Positions 42,671 through 51,230 of a stretch of DNA of 64,000 bases are shown piece after piece. The position numbers were made by a program, and so were the translations under genes. The DNA is from an uncultured Bacteroidales bacterium (GTDB lineage Bacteria > Bacteroidota > Bacteroidia > Bacteroidales > FEN-979). The stretch covers positions 26,176 through 90,175 of the forward strand of contig CAIVAT010000118.1 in NCBI GenBank assembly GCA_903903985.1. Direction: 5' to 3'. Within the stretch, counting starts at the first letter, position 1, and each line of letters starts with the position of its first letter. The notes under the pieces were generated by a model. It searched no databases. It saw only the letters and a list, made by a program, of their open reading frames with translations, and was not told where the DNA came from.

Positions 42671-44060
42671 ATAATTCAATACTCTGCCCATACTGTGGCA
42701 AAAATGGCACCAGTCCATACCGGTGACGGATTATTTCTGACAGTGTTTCCCTGGCTTTATCTTCTCCATGGGTCAGTACGACCCTGGGGCGGTCGGGAGC
42801 AAGCACATTAAACCACTTTAAAAGGTCCGTTTGTCCTGCATGCGCACTGAAGCCTCCGAGTTTGTGAATCTTTGCCCTTACGACGATCCGTTCACCGAAA
42901 ATGCTTACCGATTGGTTTCCATCCACGAGTTTTCTGCCAAGGGTCCCCTCTGCCTGGTATCCAACAATCAGCACCGAGGTTTCAGACCTCCACAAATTGT
43001 GTCGTAAATGGTGTTTGATGCGACCGGCATTGCACATGCCCGAACCGGCAATGATCATGCAGGGCCCTTGTACCTCATTGAGATGCTTAGACTCCTCTGC
43101 ACTTTGCGTGGGACGGATATAACCCTTATCCCGTTCCTGTTCCCCGCTGGCAATAAATTCATTCATTTCGGTATCAAACAGTTCAGGATGGCTCGTGTAA
43201 ATTCGCGAGGCCTCAATGGCCATCGGACTGTCAATATAAATCGGGAACCGGGGCAGGCCGCCTTTTCTGAACGCCTGTTCGATGTAATAGATGATATCCT
43301 GTGTCCGGCCAATGGCAAAGGAAGGCACAAGGATTTTTCCTTTGGAATGCAGTGCATCCCTGATTATTTCAATGGCCTCATCAATGGTTTCCTGCAGTGG
43401 TTTATGGTCGCGGTCGCCATAGGTCGATTCCATGATGACCATGTCTGCCTCCCTGAACGGTTCAGGATCACGGACAATCGGCATCCCGGCAGCCCCGAGG
43501 TCGCCGGAAAAGATGACCGACTTCATTCGCTGGCCTTCTGCAACGGTCAGTTTCAGGCTGCCTGATCCAAGGATGTGACCTGCTTCATCCACAATGATCT
43601 TCATTCCCGGGGCAACCTCGAATGCGCTGTGGTAAGGCATCGGTTTCATCTGGCTGATTACTCCCTCCACATCCTCCTCCTCAAAAGCAGGTTTTATTTT
43701 TGGTTTGCCATTGCGCGTCAGCATCCTGTTGATTTTTTCAAGATCACTGGTTTGAACTTTCAGGGAGTCACGCAGTACAAGCGCAACCAGATCAATGGTT
43801 GCCGGTGTGCCGAAAACGGGACCCCGGTAACCTTCGCGAAACGCTAGCGGCAGCCGGCCACAGTGGTCCAGGTGAGCATGCGTGAGTACAATGGCATCCA
43901 GTGTATGATAATCGACGGGTGGTGCTGCCTTATTCCTGCTTTCATCCCGCCTGCTTCCCTGGAACATCCCGCAATCGATGAGGATCCTGGCATCAGGGGA
44001 AACACAATAATAGGCTGTTCCGGTTACTCCGCCGCAAGCACCATAGAAAGTGATTTTCAT
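42669..44060 (-). CDS. Beta-CASP metallo-beta-lactamase ribonuclease
   Basis: 463 residues from the ATG at 44058-44060, where KITFYGACGGVTGTAYY begins the fold; 41 further in-frame upstream codons look unconserved. HAHLDHCGRLP near residue 62 is the zinc motif. DLGAAGMPIVRDPEP, ESTYGDRDHK and PSFAIGRTQDIIYYI follow. The beta-CASP and RNA-specificity parts show GSGMCNAGRIKHHL near residue 345 and FSAHAGQTDLL near residue 406. It probably cleaves or trims RNA in the cytoplasm (CPSF-73-like). Confidence 0.9.
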   Translation of the reverse strand: MKITFYGACGGVTGTAYYCVSPDARILIDCGMFQGSRRDESRNKAAPPVDYHTLDAIVLTHAHLDHCGRLPLAFREGYRGPVFGTPATIDLVALVLRDSLKVQTSDLEKINRMLTRNGKPKIKPAFEEEDVEGVISQMKPMPYHSAFEVAPGMKIIVDEAGHILGSGSLKLTVAEGQRMKSVIFSGDLGAAGMPIVRDPEPFREADMVIMESTYGDRDHKPLQETIDEAIEIIRDALHSKGKILVPSFAIGRTQDIIYYIEQAFRKGGLPRFPIYIDSPMAIEASRIYTSHPELFDTEMNEFIASGEQERDKGYIRPTQSAEESKHLNEVQGPCMIIAGSGMCNAGRIKHHLRHNLWRSETSVLIVGYQAEGTLGRKLVDGNQSVSIFGERIVVRAKIHKLGGFSAHAGQTDLLKWFNVLAPDRPRVVLTHGEDKARETLSEIIRHRYGLVPFLPQYGQSIEL

Positions 44061-44159
44061 TTTGAAAACATTAAATAGTTGGTTAATCAGTGAGGTAAAG
44101 GTATGCTTTTTTAACAATTTCCGGAGAATTTTCATCGGGAAAGGTGCTGTGAATAAATT

Positions 44160-44167
44160 TACCTTTG
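44160..44167 (+). promoter_or_regulatory. -7 box four bases before the mobA leader ORF
   Basis: TACCTTTG fits TAnnTTTG and ends four bases before the ATG at 44172, predicting a leaderless transcript that begins with the short ORF. Confidence 0.55.
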
Positions 44168-44171
44168 CAGG

Positions 44172-44195
44172 ATGGCTGAACAACCGATCCGGTGA
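44172..44195 (+). CDS. Seven-codon leader ORF overlapping the mobA start
   Basis: ATG at 44172 encodes Met-Ala-Glu-Gln-Pro-Ile-Arg and stops with TGA at 44193-44195. The stop overlaps the GTG at 44192-44194 as GTGA, an arrangement typical of translational coupling. Its ATG lies four bases after a promoter box. Confidence 0.5.
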   Translation: MAEQPIR

Positions 44196-44803
44196 AAACC
44201 GGGAACCAGATTACAGGGATCATCCTTGCCGGGGGGCAAGGATCGCGGCTTGGCAGGGACAAAGGCCTGATCGGGCTGAACGGAAAATCCCTGGCAGAAC
44301 ATGCCATGGATGTGCTGTCCCCGTTTTGCAATAAAATCATGATCAGTTCCAATAACCCCGGCTACCATGTCTTCCCTTGCGAAATTGTTCCCGACAGGCT
44401 TCCGGGATACGGTCCGATGATGGGAATCTCCTCGGCGCTGAAAGCATCATCAACCACCATGAATCTCGTACTGGCCGTCGATAATGTTTTTGTCACCCGG
44501 GAATTCTTTAATTACTTGATTTCAAGAGATCTGTCAAATCACCAGGTCGCCGTGCCTTTTGTAAAAAACAATTATTTTGAGCCGCTTGTCGGATATTATT
44601 CAAGAACCTGTCTCCCCGTGATGGAAGAGATGATGCAGGAGAGTAATTATAAACTGCCTGATCTTTTTTCAAGGGTTTCAGTGGAAAAACTGATGGTGGA
44701 GACTGACTTCCCGGCCTTTCACCCGGACTACTTCCACAGCCTGAACCATCCGGAAGACTTGCTGCTGCTGCATACTTTAAAAGACGGGCACTTGCAGCCA
44801 TGA
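44192..44803 (+). CDS. mobA: Molybdenum cofactor guanylyltransferase (MobA-like)
   Basis: 203 residues starting at GTG. ITGIILAGGQGSRLGRDKGLI near residue 6 is the nucleotide-binding signature, with KIMISSNNPGYH, VPDRLPGYGPMMGISSAL and LAVDNVFVTREF (metal-binding Asp) as further family blocks. MobA adds GMP to molybdopterin to make the bis-MGD cofactor; relatives act on CTP/UTP sugar donors. No other molybdenum genes are in the window. The usual DNP of LAxDxP reads DNV here, so the call is good but not certain. Confidence 0.8.
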   Translation: MKTGNQITGIILAGGQGSRLGRDKGLIGLNGKSLAEHAMDVLSPFCNKIMISSNNPGYHVFPCEIVPDRLPGYGPMMGISSALKASSTTMNLVLAVDNVFVTREFFNYLISRDLSNHQVAVPFVKNNYFEPLVGYYSRTCLPVMEEMMQESNYKLPDLFSRVSVEKLMVETDFPAFHPDYFHSLNHPEDLLLLHTLKDGHLQP

Positions 44804-45004
44804 GTTGGGAGGCTTTTTCCCGGATTCATCTTTCATCGGGTTTTCGGGCGTAAAAACCTTCCCGTTCCTAAAACCGATGAGAATTTCAATTACATTTTGC
44901 CCAGGTGGATGAGTGCGAAACAGAATTTTGACCTTGAAAAATGAATTGAATGATTTTCCATTATTTTAATAATTTTACAAAACTTTTCCAATAATCACAA
45001 GGTT

Positions 45005-46051
45005 ATGAAAAATTCTTTGTCTCTTTTCATTGTGTTCTTTTTTGGTTTTTCACTCAGTGTCTTTAGCCAGGAGCGACAAGACGAGGCCAGTCCGGAATTG
45101 AATTTAAGAATTGAACGTAAATCTGAAAAGATCACCCAGATCCCCGGATGGTCACATGTCAAAACACCAAAGGGGAAGACCTGGGAGCAGTCCGATTCGT
45201 CGATGGGGTATAACTATCTTGTAGGCCGTCCAAGGGAGTTCTCTTTTTATTCACTTCATGTGATTGAATTTTCGATCAATGGAAAAAGGTTTTATGCATT
45301 GAGTATCGAGAAACCCCGCTATAAGCAGGAAGAGGATTTCAACGGAACCAAATGGGAATATGATTCTCTCATGCTTGCAGGAAGAGGTGTTGATTGGTTC
45401 TTTTTTACGGAATCAAGTCTGAAACGGTTAAAGAATATCGTGAACGCTGCCGATGGCAAACCTTACCGGCTGGTTGATGTAAAATATTATAAGACCGGAT
45501 GGAAAGTCAAAGGCGGAATCAGTCAGGAAATTTATATCGGCGACAAAGAGATGAAAAGTATCCTGCTTACAGGGAATGTATCGATCTTAAAGTCGACAAA
45601 CCTCTGCCAGGGAGATAGTCTTTTTATCATCAATTCCCAGGTGTTGAAGGGTGATACCATTATCAGGTTCAATGTGCTGTCGGATATTGCTCCCAAAACG
45701 GCAACTGAATTCAGACTGCTGCCCCTGGATGATTCATATTTTGAAATTACAAATCGTGAATTTAACAACCTGTTCAGATTTTCTGACTTTGTTTCAAAGG
45801 AAGAAAGTAAGAAAGCCAGGGAGTATGTCAATAGCGGAGAGGCCAAGGATAAACTCAAAGACTACGCAGGAGCAATAGCCGACTATTCTGCAGCCATTGA
45901 ATTAGATCCTGGTTATGCGGAAGCGTATTGCGCCAGGGCATTATCAAAAATTCAAACGGGCGACAAAGAGAGCGGATGCCGGGACCTGAAAATAGCAACC
46001 GGGCTGGGGTATAAACCGGCCTATAAAAAAACAAAGGAACTCTGCAAATAA
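45005..46051 (+). CDS. Secreted protein with a C-terminal TPR pair
   Basis: 348 residues. The signal peptide is KNSLSLFIVFFFGFSLSVFSQ. Residues about 30-270 form a beta-rich domain I do not recognise (IPGWSHVKTPKGKTWEQSDS, GYNYLVGRPREFSFYSLHV). Residues about 275-340 are TPR repeats (AKDKLKDYAGAIADYSAAIELDPGYAEAYCARAL). A periplasmic location is likely. No operon partner; 200 bases separate it from mobA and 257 bases of apparently empty sequence follow. Confidence 0.68.
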   Translation: MKNSLSLFIVFFFGFSLSVFSQERQDEASPELNLRIERKSEKITQIPGWSHVKTPKGKTWEQSDSSMGYNYLVGRPREFSFYSLHVIEFSINGKRFYALSIEKPRYKQEEDFNGTKWEYDSLMLAGRGVDWFFFTESSLKRLKNIVNAADGKPYRLVDVKYYKTGWKVKGGISQEIYIGDKEMKSILLTGNVSILKSTNLCQGDSLFIINSQVLKGDTIIRFNVLSDIAPKTATEFRLLPLDDSYFEITNREFNNLFRFSDFVSKEESKKAREYVNSGEAKDKLKDYAGAIADYSAAIELDPGYAEAYCARALSKIQTGDKESGCRDLKIATGLGYKPAYKKTKELCK

Positions 46052-46308
46052 TTGCCGGTCAGGGGAGCTGGAATAATATATTGATATTCAGATTTATATA
46101 CCTGGTCCTTTTTTGATGTTTCCACACATTGCCTAACAATTTCACCCGGAGATTCAAAGGTGAACAGGTGAAATTTTATCATGATAATGAACATTTGTTT
46201 ATAATGTCAATCAAGGGTAGTATGTTTTGAACACGTTTCAACTATTGATCCGCATTCATAATTAAACTAATTGACTGTTTTCACACATCCCCGATAAGGA
46301 AGTCGGAA

Positions 46309-47160
46309 TTATTTTTCGTTTGGATCAACCTTGCCCGCCTCCCTCTGAAGGGTGTCGGGAATGATCAGAGGAGGGTGGTTCCTGATCCTGTTTTCCATCC
46401 GGTCACGTAAAATCAGTATATTCCCAACGGAGGCTTCATAGGCATCACTGTATGAGTTGCCCTGTTGCATCAGCTTGCGTTCCGTCAGTTCTGCAGCGAT
46501 CGAATACTCCATCTCTTCGCAGGATACCTGTCCGTCGATCCATATCTCCTTTGCCGGAATGAAATGATAAACAAGGTCATTCCCGCTAAAGCCGAAATCC
46601 GGAAAGATGTTTTTCCTTACCAGGTAACCATCCACAACCCATACCATCATTCCGTCACGGATACCGACCGGAATGCGATAGATGCTGTTCAGCCTGATAC
46701 TATCGGGAAGTTTTGTTAACTCTTTTCTGTTGCTCCAGTCCGTTGGTGAAACTGCCTTCATGGAGGCCTCATGCCCGCGGCAGATGCTGTCATTGGAATG
46801 CCGTATGACCACTTCAACAGCCAGCGATGAATCATGTGATTTGTCGTAAGTCCATCCAAATTTTGCCATCAGATGCCGCTCATTCAGTTCATGAGCCAGC
46901 GTGAGTTCATATTCCTCACCGGAAACCGCATTGTCAATCCATATTTCCCCGGGAGGAGTGTAACAATAACGCTGGTCATTCCCCCCATAGAGAAACTCCT
47001 TGTATATTTTATGCCTGACTTTATATCCATCTACGATCCAAACATCCTGGCCATTCTTTTGACCGGCGTAAAATCGATAAACATTTGGCCTTGTTTCCCG
47101 CGTTTCACATCCGAGAAATGGGAAAGCAAGAAAAATAAACAATAAATATTTGGTTTTCAT
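46309..47160 (-). CDS. Lipoprotein with two copies of one uncharacterised domain
   Basis: 283 residues from the ATG at 47158-47160, with lipobox FPFLGC (Cys near residue 17). Two repeats of about 95 residues follow. Copy 1: VWIVDGYKVRHKIYKEF, GEIWIDNAVSGEEYELTLAHELNERHLM. Copy 2: VWVVDGYLVRKNIFPDF, KEIWIDGQVSCEEMEYSIAAELTERKLM. They share VDGYxVR, a Gly-Asn-Asp turn, EIWID and EL-x-ER-x-LM. I recall similar single-domain proteins in phages and bacteria, with His-Glu-Leu in the last motif, but know no function. Copy 1 keeps HELNE; copy 2 has AELTE. Confidence 0.7.
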   Translation of the reverse strand: MKTKYLLFIFLAFPFLGCETRETRPNVYRFYAGQKNGQDVWIVDGYKVRHKIYKEFLYGGNDQRYCYTPPGEIWIDNAVSGEEYELTLAHELNERHLMAKFGWTYDKSHDSSLAVEVVIRHSNDSICRGHEASMKAVSPTDWSNRKELTKLPDSIRLNSIYRIPVGIRDGMMVWVVDGYLVRKNIFPDFGFSGNDLVYHFIPAKEIWIDGQVSCEEMEYSIAAELTERKLMQQGNSYSDAYEASVGNILILRDRMENRIRNHPPLIIPDTLQREAGKVDPNEK

Positions 47161-47514
47161 ATCAATATGTGGATTTTTCAGCTTCAAAGATACTGATTTC
47201 ATTTGTTTTTCTAAAGGAAAGCTTGCCGGAGATTGTGTGGCAATTATCCACGCTTTCAATGTCTCATCGCACTTTTCTTATACGATTGGCCTATCGCAGG
47301 GCTGGCCTTCATTGTCTCTCCCGAGCACCTCCCGGGAAGGATGGAAAGCATTACCGCTGTAGGGAACTGAATTCCGCGCCGAAAGAGAAGAAAATATAAA
47401 CTCCAAAGTTTCAACAGAATCATCATTCAATTTTGCGGTGTTAATTTTATTTCCACATTCAGTTGGGAGAATAAAAAACGCTCTGACTAACATTTAATGT
47501 TAAAATTTAAAAAA
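47161..47514. other. 354-base gap with no gene recognised
   Basis: Between the divergent lipoprotein gene and the small Lys-rich ORF. Several short ORFs exist on both strands but none has a credible signal peptide or motif. No strong promoter box was found. Confidence 0.5.
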
Positions 47515-47724
47515 ATGAAAAAAGTAATGTTGATTGTCCTCGCAGGCATGTTCAGTCTGTCGATGTTTGCCCAGACTCAGGAAAAAGCAAAACCTGCTGA
47601 ACCGAAGAAAGAACCAGCTAAAACAGAAGTTGCAAAACCTGCAACCAAAAATGCAAAAAAGAATACTACAAAGGAAGCAGCTAAACCAGCTGAGAAGAAA
47701 GATGTTTCACAACCCAAAAAGTAA
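47515..47724 (+). CDS. Small secreted Lys/Ala/Pro-rich protein
   Basis: 69 residues from the ATG at 47515. A clear signal peptide (KKVMLIVLAGMFSLSMFAQ) is followed by about 48 residues of low complexity made of Lys, Ala, Pro, Glu and Thr (AEPKKEPAKTEVAKPATK). The mature protein is very basic and probably disordered. It could bind acidic polymers or nucleic acid, but that is a guess. A strong terminator follows the stop. Confidence 0.7.
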   Translation: MKKVMLIVLAGMFSLSMFAQTQEKAKPAEPKKEPAKTEVAKPATKNAKKNTTKEAAKPAEKKDVSQPKK

Positions 47725-47741
47725 AAATTGCTTTGCTGAGC

Positions 47742-47781
47742 CGAAAAAGGTTGGATCACAGGATCCGACCTTTTTTTTCGG
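47742..47781 (+). terminator. Terminator after the small Lys-rich gene
   Basis: CCGAAAAAGGTTGGATC pairs with GATCCGACC, TTTTTTTT and CGG around a short ACAG loop; one G-T wobble. The T-run falls within the right arm. Confidence 0.88.
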
Positions 47782-47849
47782 AACTTCGGCAGTGGGGGTT
47801 ATACCCCGGGTTAATTAAATTATGAGGAAGCCGTTTTGTATGTATATCC

Positions 47850-47880
47850 TTTGATCTCCGTCCCTGTGTTTGTATTTTTG
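47850..47880 (+). promoter_or_regulatory. Promoter of the His-rich secreted protein gene
   Basis: TTTG at 47850-47853, a 19-base spacer, then TATTTTTG at 47873-47880. The gene begins about 80 bases downstream. Confidence 0.7.
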
Positions 47881-47965
47881 TATTGATCAAATCGCATTCT
47901 AAAAAGTCGTGAATGGCATAAGATTACTCCCTGCTAAGGTTGGCAGGCTTAAACCTTAACAAAAA

Positions 47966-48673
47966 GTGAAAACAACAAAAATCATGATCATATTGGTCTG
48001 CTGGGCAAGCACCCTGCAGATCTTTGCACAGGACAAACAAACCACTCGAACATTCACCGATACCAGTGAGTTCCATACCATTTTTCATAAAGGAGACGGG
48101 ACTCATAAAATTCCCCTGGGATATTTTATCGAATTGAATGCAGGATATTCCCACTTCGGGCATGAAAGTGCTTTTCTTCCGGGTGTCAGCATGGGGGTCA
48201 TCGTTGATCACCATTGGACCCTGGGGATGACAGGGAGTATCATTGGATCTCCACAGGGTTCATACCATCACCATGCTGAAACGGATACCACTGATGTCAA
48301 CAAACATGGCGGCAGCAGCAAAGTTGGTGGGTATGGCGGGCTTCTGCTTGAATACACCCTTTTTCCTCAATCCAGGATCCATGTGAGTTTTCCATTGGTA
48401 ATCGGCGGTGGCTACCTCGTTCAGTCGCAACCCATGCATCCTGGCGACTCTGCCTCTTCAAAACATCAATGGCCTCACTACAATTACTCCCATGGAGATG
48501 GTTTTTTTGCACTGGAACCGGGAGTAAAACTTGAATTGAATGTCATGAAAAACCTGAGGGTCGGTCTCGGAGTCAGTTATCGTTATTCTCCTGACCTGAA
48601 TCACCATAACACATCTGATGATGTGCTTGACCAGTTCACAGTAAAACTTGGTCTTCGGTTTGGGAAATTCTAA
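47966..48673 (+). CDS. His-rich outer-membrane barrel protein, unknown function
   Basis: 235 residues from a GTG at 47966 (KTTKIMIILVCWASTLQIFAQ signal peptide). Strands such as LGYFIELNAGYSHFGHE, WTLGMTGSIIGSPQGSYHHH and LRVGLGVSYRYSPDLNHHN suggest a barrel. His is abundant in presumed loops (SYHHHAETD, KHGGSSK, SKHQWPHYNYSHGDG, LNHHNTSDD). This could mean metal binding, but only as inference. A Gly/His-rich lipoprotein gene lies 362 bases downstream. Confidence 0.66.
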   Translation: MKTTKIMIILVCWASTLQIFAQDKQTTRTFTDTSEFHTIFHKGDGTHKIPLGYFIELNAGYSHFGHESAFLPGVSMGVIVDHHWTLGMTGSIIGSPQGSYHHHAETDTTDVNKHGGSSKVGGYGGLLLEYTLFPQSRIHVSFPLVIGGGYLVQSQPMHPGDSASSKHQWPHYNYSHGDGFFALEPGVKLELNVMKNLRVGLGVSYRYSPDLNHHNTSDDVLDQFTVKLGLRFGKF

Positions 48674-49035
48674 ATGGATAATCGGACCTTCCTTTTTTGA
48701 AAGGGGTGCCAAAGCCGGAGAGAGTCCGGGGAGCCCTGCTGATAATTTTACTGCAGACCTTTCTGCCCGGGCAAATGCAGCCTTGAATAACATAAGTGGG
48801 TCCATCAATTCGGATGGAGCCATTATGACCCGGGTGTTGTCGCCCTGGCACTCTCCTGTACCCATACGGGATGCACGATTCGTTGTAATTCCTGTTCGCA
48901 GAAATTCGTCTTTCCATGCCACTGGAGCACCTGCGACCTGCATGGCAACATCACCGGAGATACTCCCCCATGCCCAAGGATCAAAGCAAACTACATTGTG
49001 ACCATCAAAGGGTAAATGTCATTATATAACTTCCT
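48674..49035. other. 362-base gap with open frames on both strands
   Basis: A 117-codon frame on the plus strand (48648-49001) and a 161-codon frame on the minus strand (48458-48943) cross this gap. Neither has a signal peptide, recognisable motif or sensible start, and both overlap the end of the preceding gene. I cannot support a gene; it may be a remnant. Confidence 0.4.
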
Positions 49036-49893
49036 ATGAAAAAGATTATTCCTGCTATTTTGGTATTGATCCTCTTTTCTTCCTGTACGCATACCGTGTA
49101 TAAATCGCTTGACTGGCAACGCACAAAGGTTACTGCAGATGGCTGGAACATAGAATGGCCTGATGAATTGCGGTTCATGGATGAAAAAACCAGGATCAGT
49201 TACAACATCACCAACGATCTTTATAATTTGTATGTGTTCATGAGAGTGGCCGATCCGATCATCGTCATGAAGATTATTCATGGTGGCATGGAACTCAGAA
49301 TTGACACGTTGGGAAAAAATGCATTTCCAATTGAATTTATTTTCCCAATGGCAAATGAAATTGTTATGACCCGGGACATGAGGGGAATCTCACAAAAAGA
49401 AAACAATTATGGAGAAAGACCAACCCATCCCGCGATAAAACAAAAAATCCTGAGTCCGGCAACCGAAGCTCAGCTGGTTGGGTTCAAGCATCCACATGAA
49501 GGAAGAATTTCATTGTTGCACAATACCTCCGGGATTTCAGCATCAATCGAAATTGATAGTTTGGGGATGTTAAGTTATGAAGCCATACTTCCATTCAGCG
49601 CTTTTTATAAAGATGAATTGACAAAGGTTGATACAAATCATGCGTTCAATTATGAATTTATGATAAACGCCTTGCCAGCCCCATCAGATCGCGAAGGTGG
49701 CGGTGGTGGCGGACAGGGAATGAGTGGCGGTATGGGAGGTGGCGGACAACATGGAGGAGGGCAGCATGGCGGTGCGGGAAGGGGCGGTTCCCATGGGGAT
49801 GAACAAGGAGGAGAAGGGAGGAACCCTGCTTCAAACGCCGGGTTGTATGTTGCCAGTCAGTTCGCTCAGAAAATGAAATTTTCCTTAAAGTAG
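49036..49893 (+). CDS. Lipoprotein with Gly/His-rich tail, unknown function
   Basis: 285 residues. Lipobox LFSSC with Cys near residue 16. Residues about 25-210 look like a beta-sandwich (DGWNIEWPDELRFMDEKTRIS, YNITNDLYNLYVFMRVADP), reminiscent of DOMON/CBM9-like domains, but I am not sure. Residues about 216-260 are a low-complexity Gly/His stretch (GGGGGGQGMSGGMGGGGQHG and on). The last 20 residues return to strand. A surface or periplasmic role with metal contacts is possible. Confidence 0.66.
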   Translation: MKKIIPAILVLILFSSCTHTVYKSLDWQRTKVTADGWNIEWPDELRFMDEKTRISYNITNDLYNLYVFMRVADPIIVMKIIHGGMELRIDTLGKNAFPIEFIFPMANEIVMTRDMRGISQKENNYGERPTHPAIKQKILSPATEAQLVGFKHPHEGRISLLHNTSGISASIEIDSLGMLSYEAILPFSAFYKDELTKVDTNHAFNYEFMINALPAPSDREGGGGGGQGMSGGMGGGGQHGGGQHGGAGRGGSHGDEQGGEGRNPASNAGLYVASQFAQKMKFSLK

Positions 49894-50058
49894 CTCCTTT
49901 TTCAGTGAATTGGATCAGGTTTCAGGATCAAATAAACTGATTATGAAAAGATTCTGTGGGATTTTGAGGAAATCGAACCACCGCCTGTCTTAATAGATTT
50001 CACGCATGCTCTGGATGGGGTGATGAAGATTGTGTCAAATGTTTAGGCGGGAAATTCC

Positions 50059-50334
50059 TTATCCAGATTTCCTGTTAATGAGTTCTTTCATTGATCAGTT
50101 TGTGGTAATCACTATTTTTGCAGGGAATTACAAAAACAGTCCTATAATGATTTCCGGAATGATTGGCGTATAAACCACTCCAAAAACCTCATCAAAGAGG
50201 GCAAGGCCAATGAGATTACCTTGGAAGCGATCGGAATATTGTCAGGATTTTCATCGAGATACACCTTTTTTACCGCCTTTAAAAAAACTGAAGGAACTTA
50301 ACCCGGGACTTTTGCAACTCAATTCACTGGATAG
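50059..50334 (+). pseudogene. Remnant of an AraC-family regulator (C-terminal HTH)
   Basis: Reading in one frame gives LSRFPVNEFFH, a TGA at 50092-50094, then SVCGNHYFCRELQKQSYNDF, RNDWRINHSKNLIKEGK, ITLEAIGILSGFSSRYTFF, TAFKKTEGT, a TAA at 50299-50301, then PGTFATQFTG and a stop at 50332. This follows the C-terminal two-HTH domain of AraC-family proteins. With two nonsense codons and no N-terminal part upstream it is a decayed fragment. The rest of 49894-50599 holds no recognisable gene. Confidence 0.75.
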
Positions 50335-50599
50335 TCGGCATCCGATGTAAATTTGTACCGTTTTTCAAAAACAGGACAAAGAAGAGGCTTTTTGCCATTT
50401 CCCAGGTAAGAAACAGACCACTAAAATCATTATTTTTACAGATTCAGAAGGGAGAAGACCTTTCACAACTATCGAATCAATGTACGTTGGAGAAGATCCA
50501 CCACCATCTTCCCAAAGGACTGGTACTTATTACGTTCGTAGAGTGCGGGCTTTTTAACAATTCATATTCTTTAAATTCAAATTCTTAAAAGAAGGTTTT

Positions 50600-51193
50600 A
50601 TGAAAATTCAAAAAATTAATCGGTTCTGGCAAAGCGCAAACTTGTTCATTGCCCCGGTATTATTGGTCATTCTGATTTATTACAGAGATGGAATGACTTT
50701 TTATCAGTTTCTTTTATGGCTTCATCTCCCTTTTTTAATGATTCATGAAATTGAGGAGTATGTTTTATCCCCTTTAAGTTTTAAAGAATTTTTCAATTTA
50801 AAAACGCCTTTTGGTTCCGGAACCGACCGCAACTACCCGCTTGATGAAGGCTATGTATTTCAGGTAAACATTATCATTGCATGGCCGATGGTCATCATCG
50901 GCGCTTTACTTTACAACATTGCACCATGGGTTGGATTTTCAATGATGTTGTTTGAATTAACGATCAACAATTTAATGCATACCATCATTTTTCAACCCGA
51001 GAAGCCTGTCTATAATCCCGGTTTGATCACAAATTGTGTTTTGTTGCTGCCGCTTGGTACGTTAACATTTCTTACGGCCCTGCCGTTCTTTCACTGGTAC
51101 GATTGGGTTTTTTCCATCGTGGCAGGAGCATTGATCGTGGGTTTACTGGCCTATAAAACGACCAGCCGCCAGGGCAAAGTAAAGCACCAATAA
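50600..51193 (+). CDS. HXXEE-domain integral membrane protein
   Basis: 197 residues with about five membrane helices (SANLFIAPVLLVILIYY, FLLWLHLPFLMIHEIEEY, VNIIIAWPMVIIGALLY and two more). The name-giving HEIEEY motif lies at about residue 50, in the second helix, as in the HXXEE family. NNLMHTIIF near residue 130 adds a second conserved His. The chemistry is unknown; buried His and Glu suggest a membrane hydrolase or metal site. It follows the AraC remnant, which may once have controlled it. Confidence 0.8.
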   Translation: MKIQKINRFWQSANLFIAPVLLVILIYYRDGMTFYQFLLWLHLPFLMIHEIEEYVLSPLSFKEFFNLKTPFGSGTDRNYPLDEGYVFQVNIIIAWPMVIIGALLYNIAPWVGFSMMLFELTINNLMHTIIFQPEKPVYNPGLITNCVLLLPLGTLTFLTALPFFHWYDWVFSIVAGALIVGLLAYKTTSRQGKVKHQ

Positions 51194-51230
51194 TTTTAAA
51201 CAGACTCTTACACAAAAACAATCCATTACA

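Noticed and set aside
43008..43565. 185-codon frame opposite the beta-CASP gene
   Set aside because: It overlaps conserved motif-bearing sequence on the other strand and has no domain.
46052..46308. Possible small gene between the TPR protein and the lipoprotein
   Set aside because: No open frame with a start, signal peptide or motif was found on either strand.
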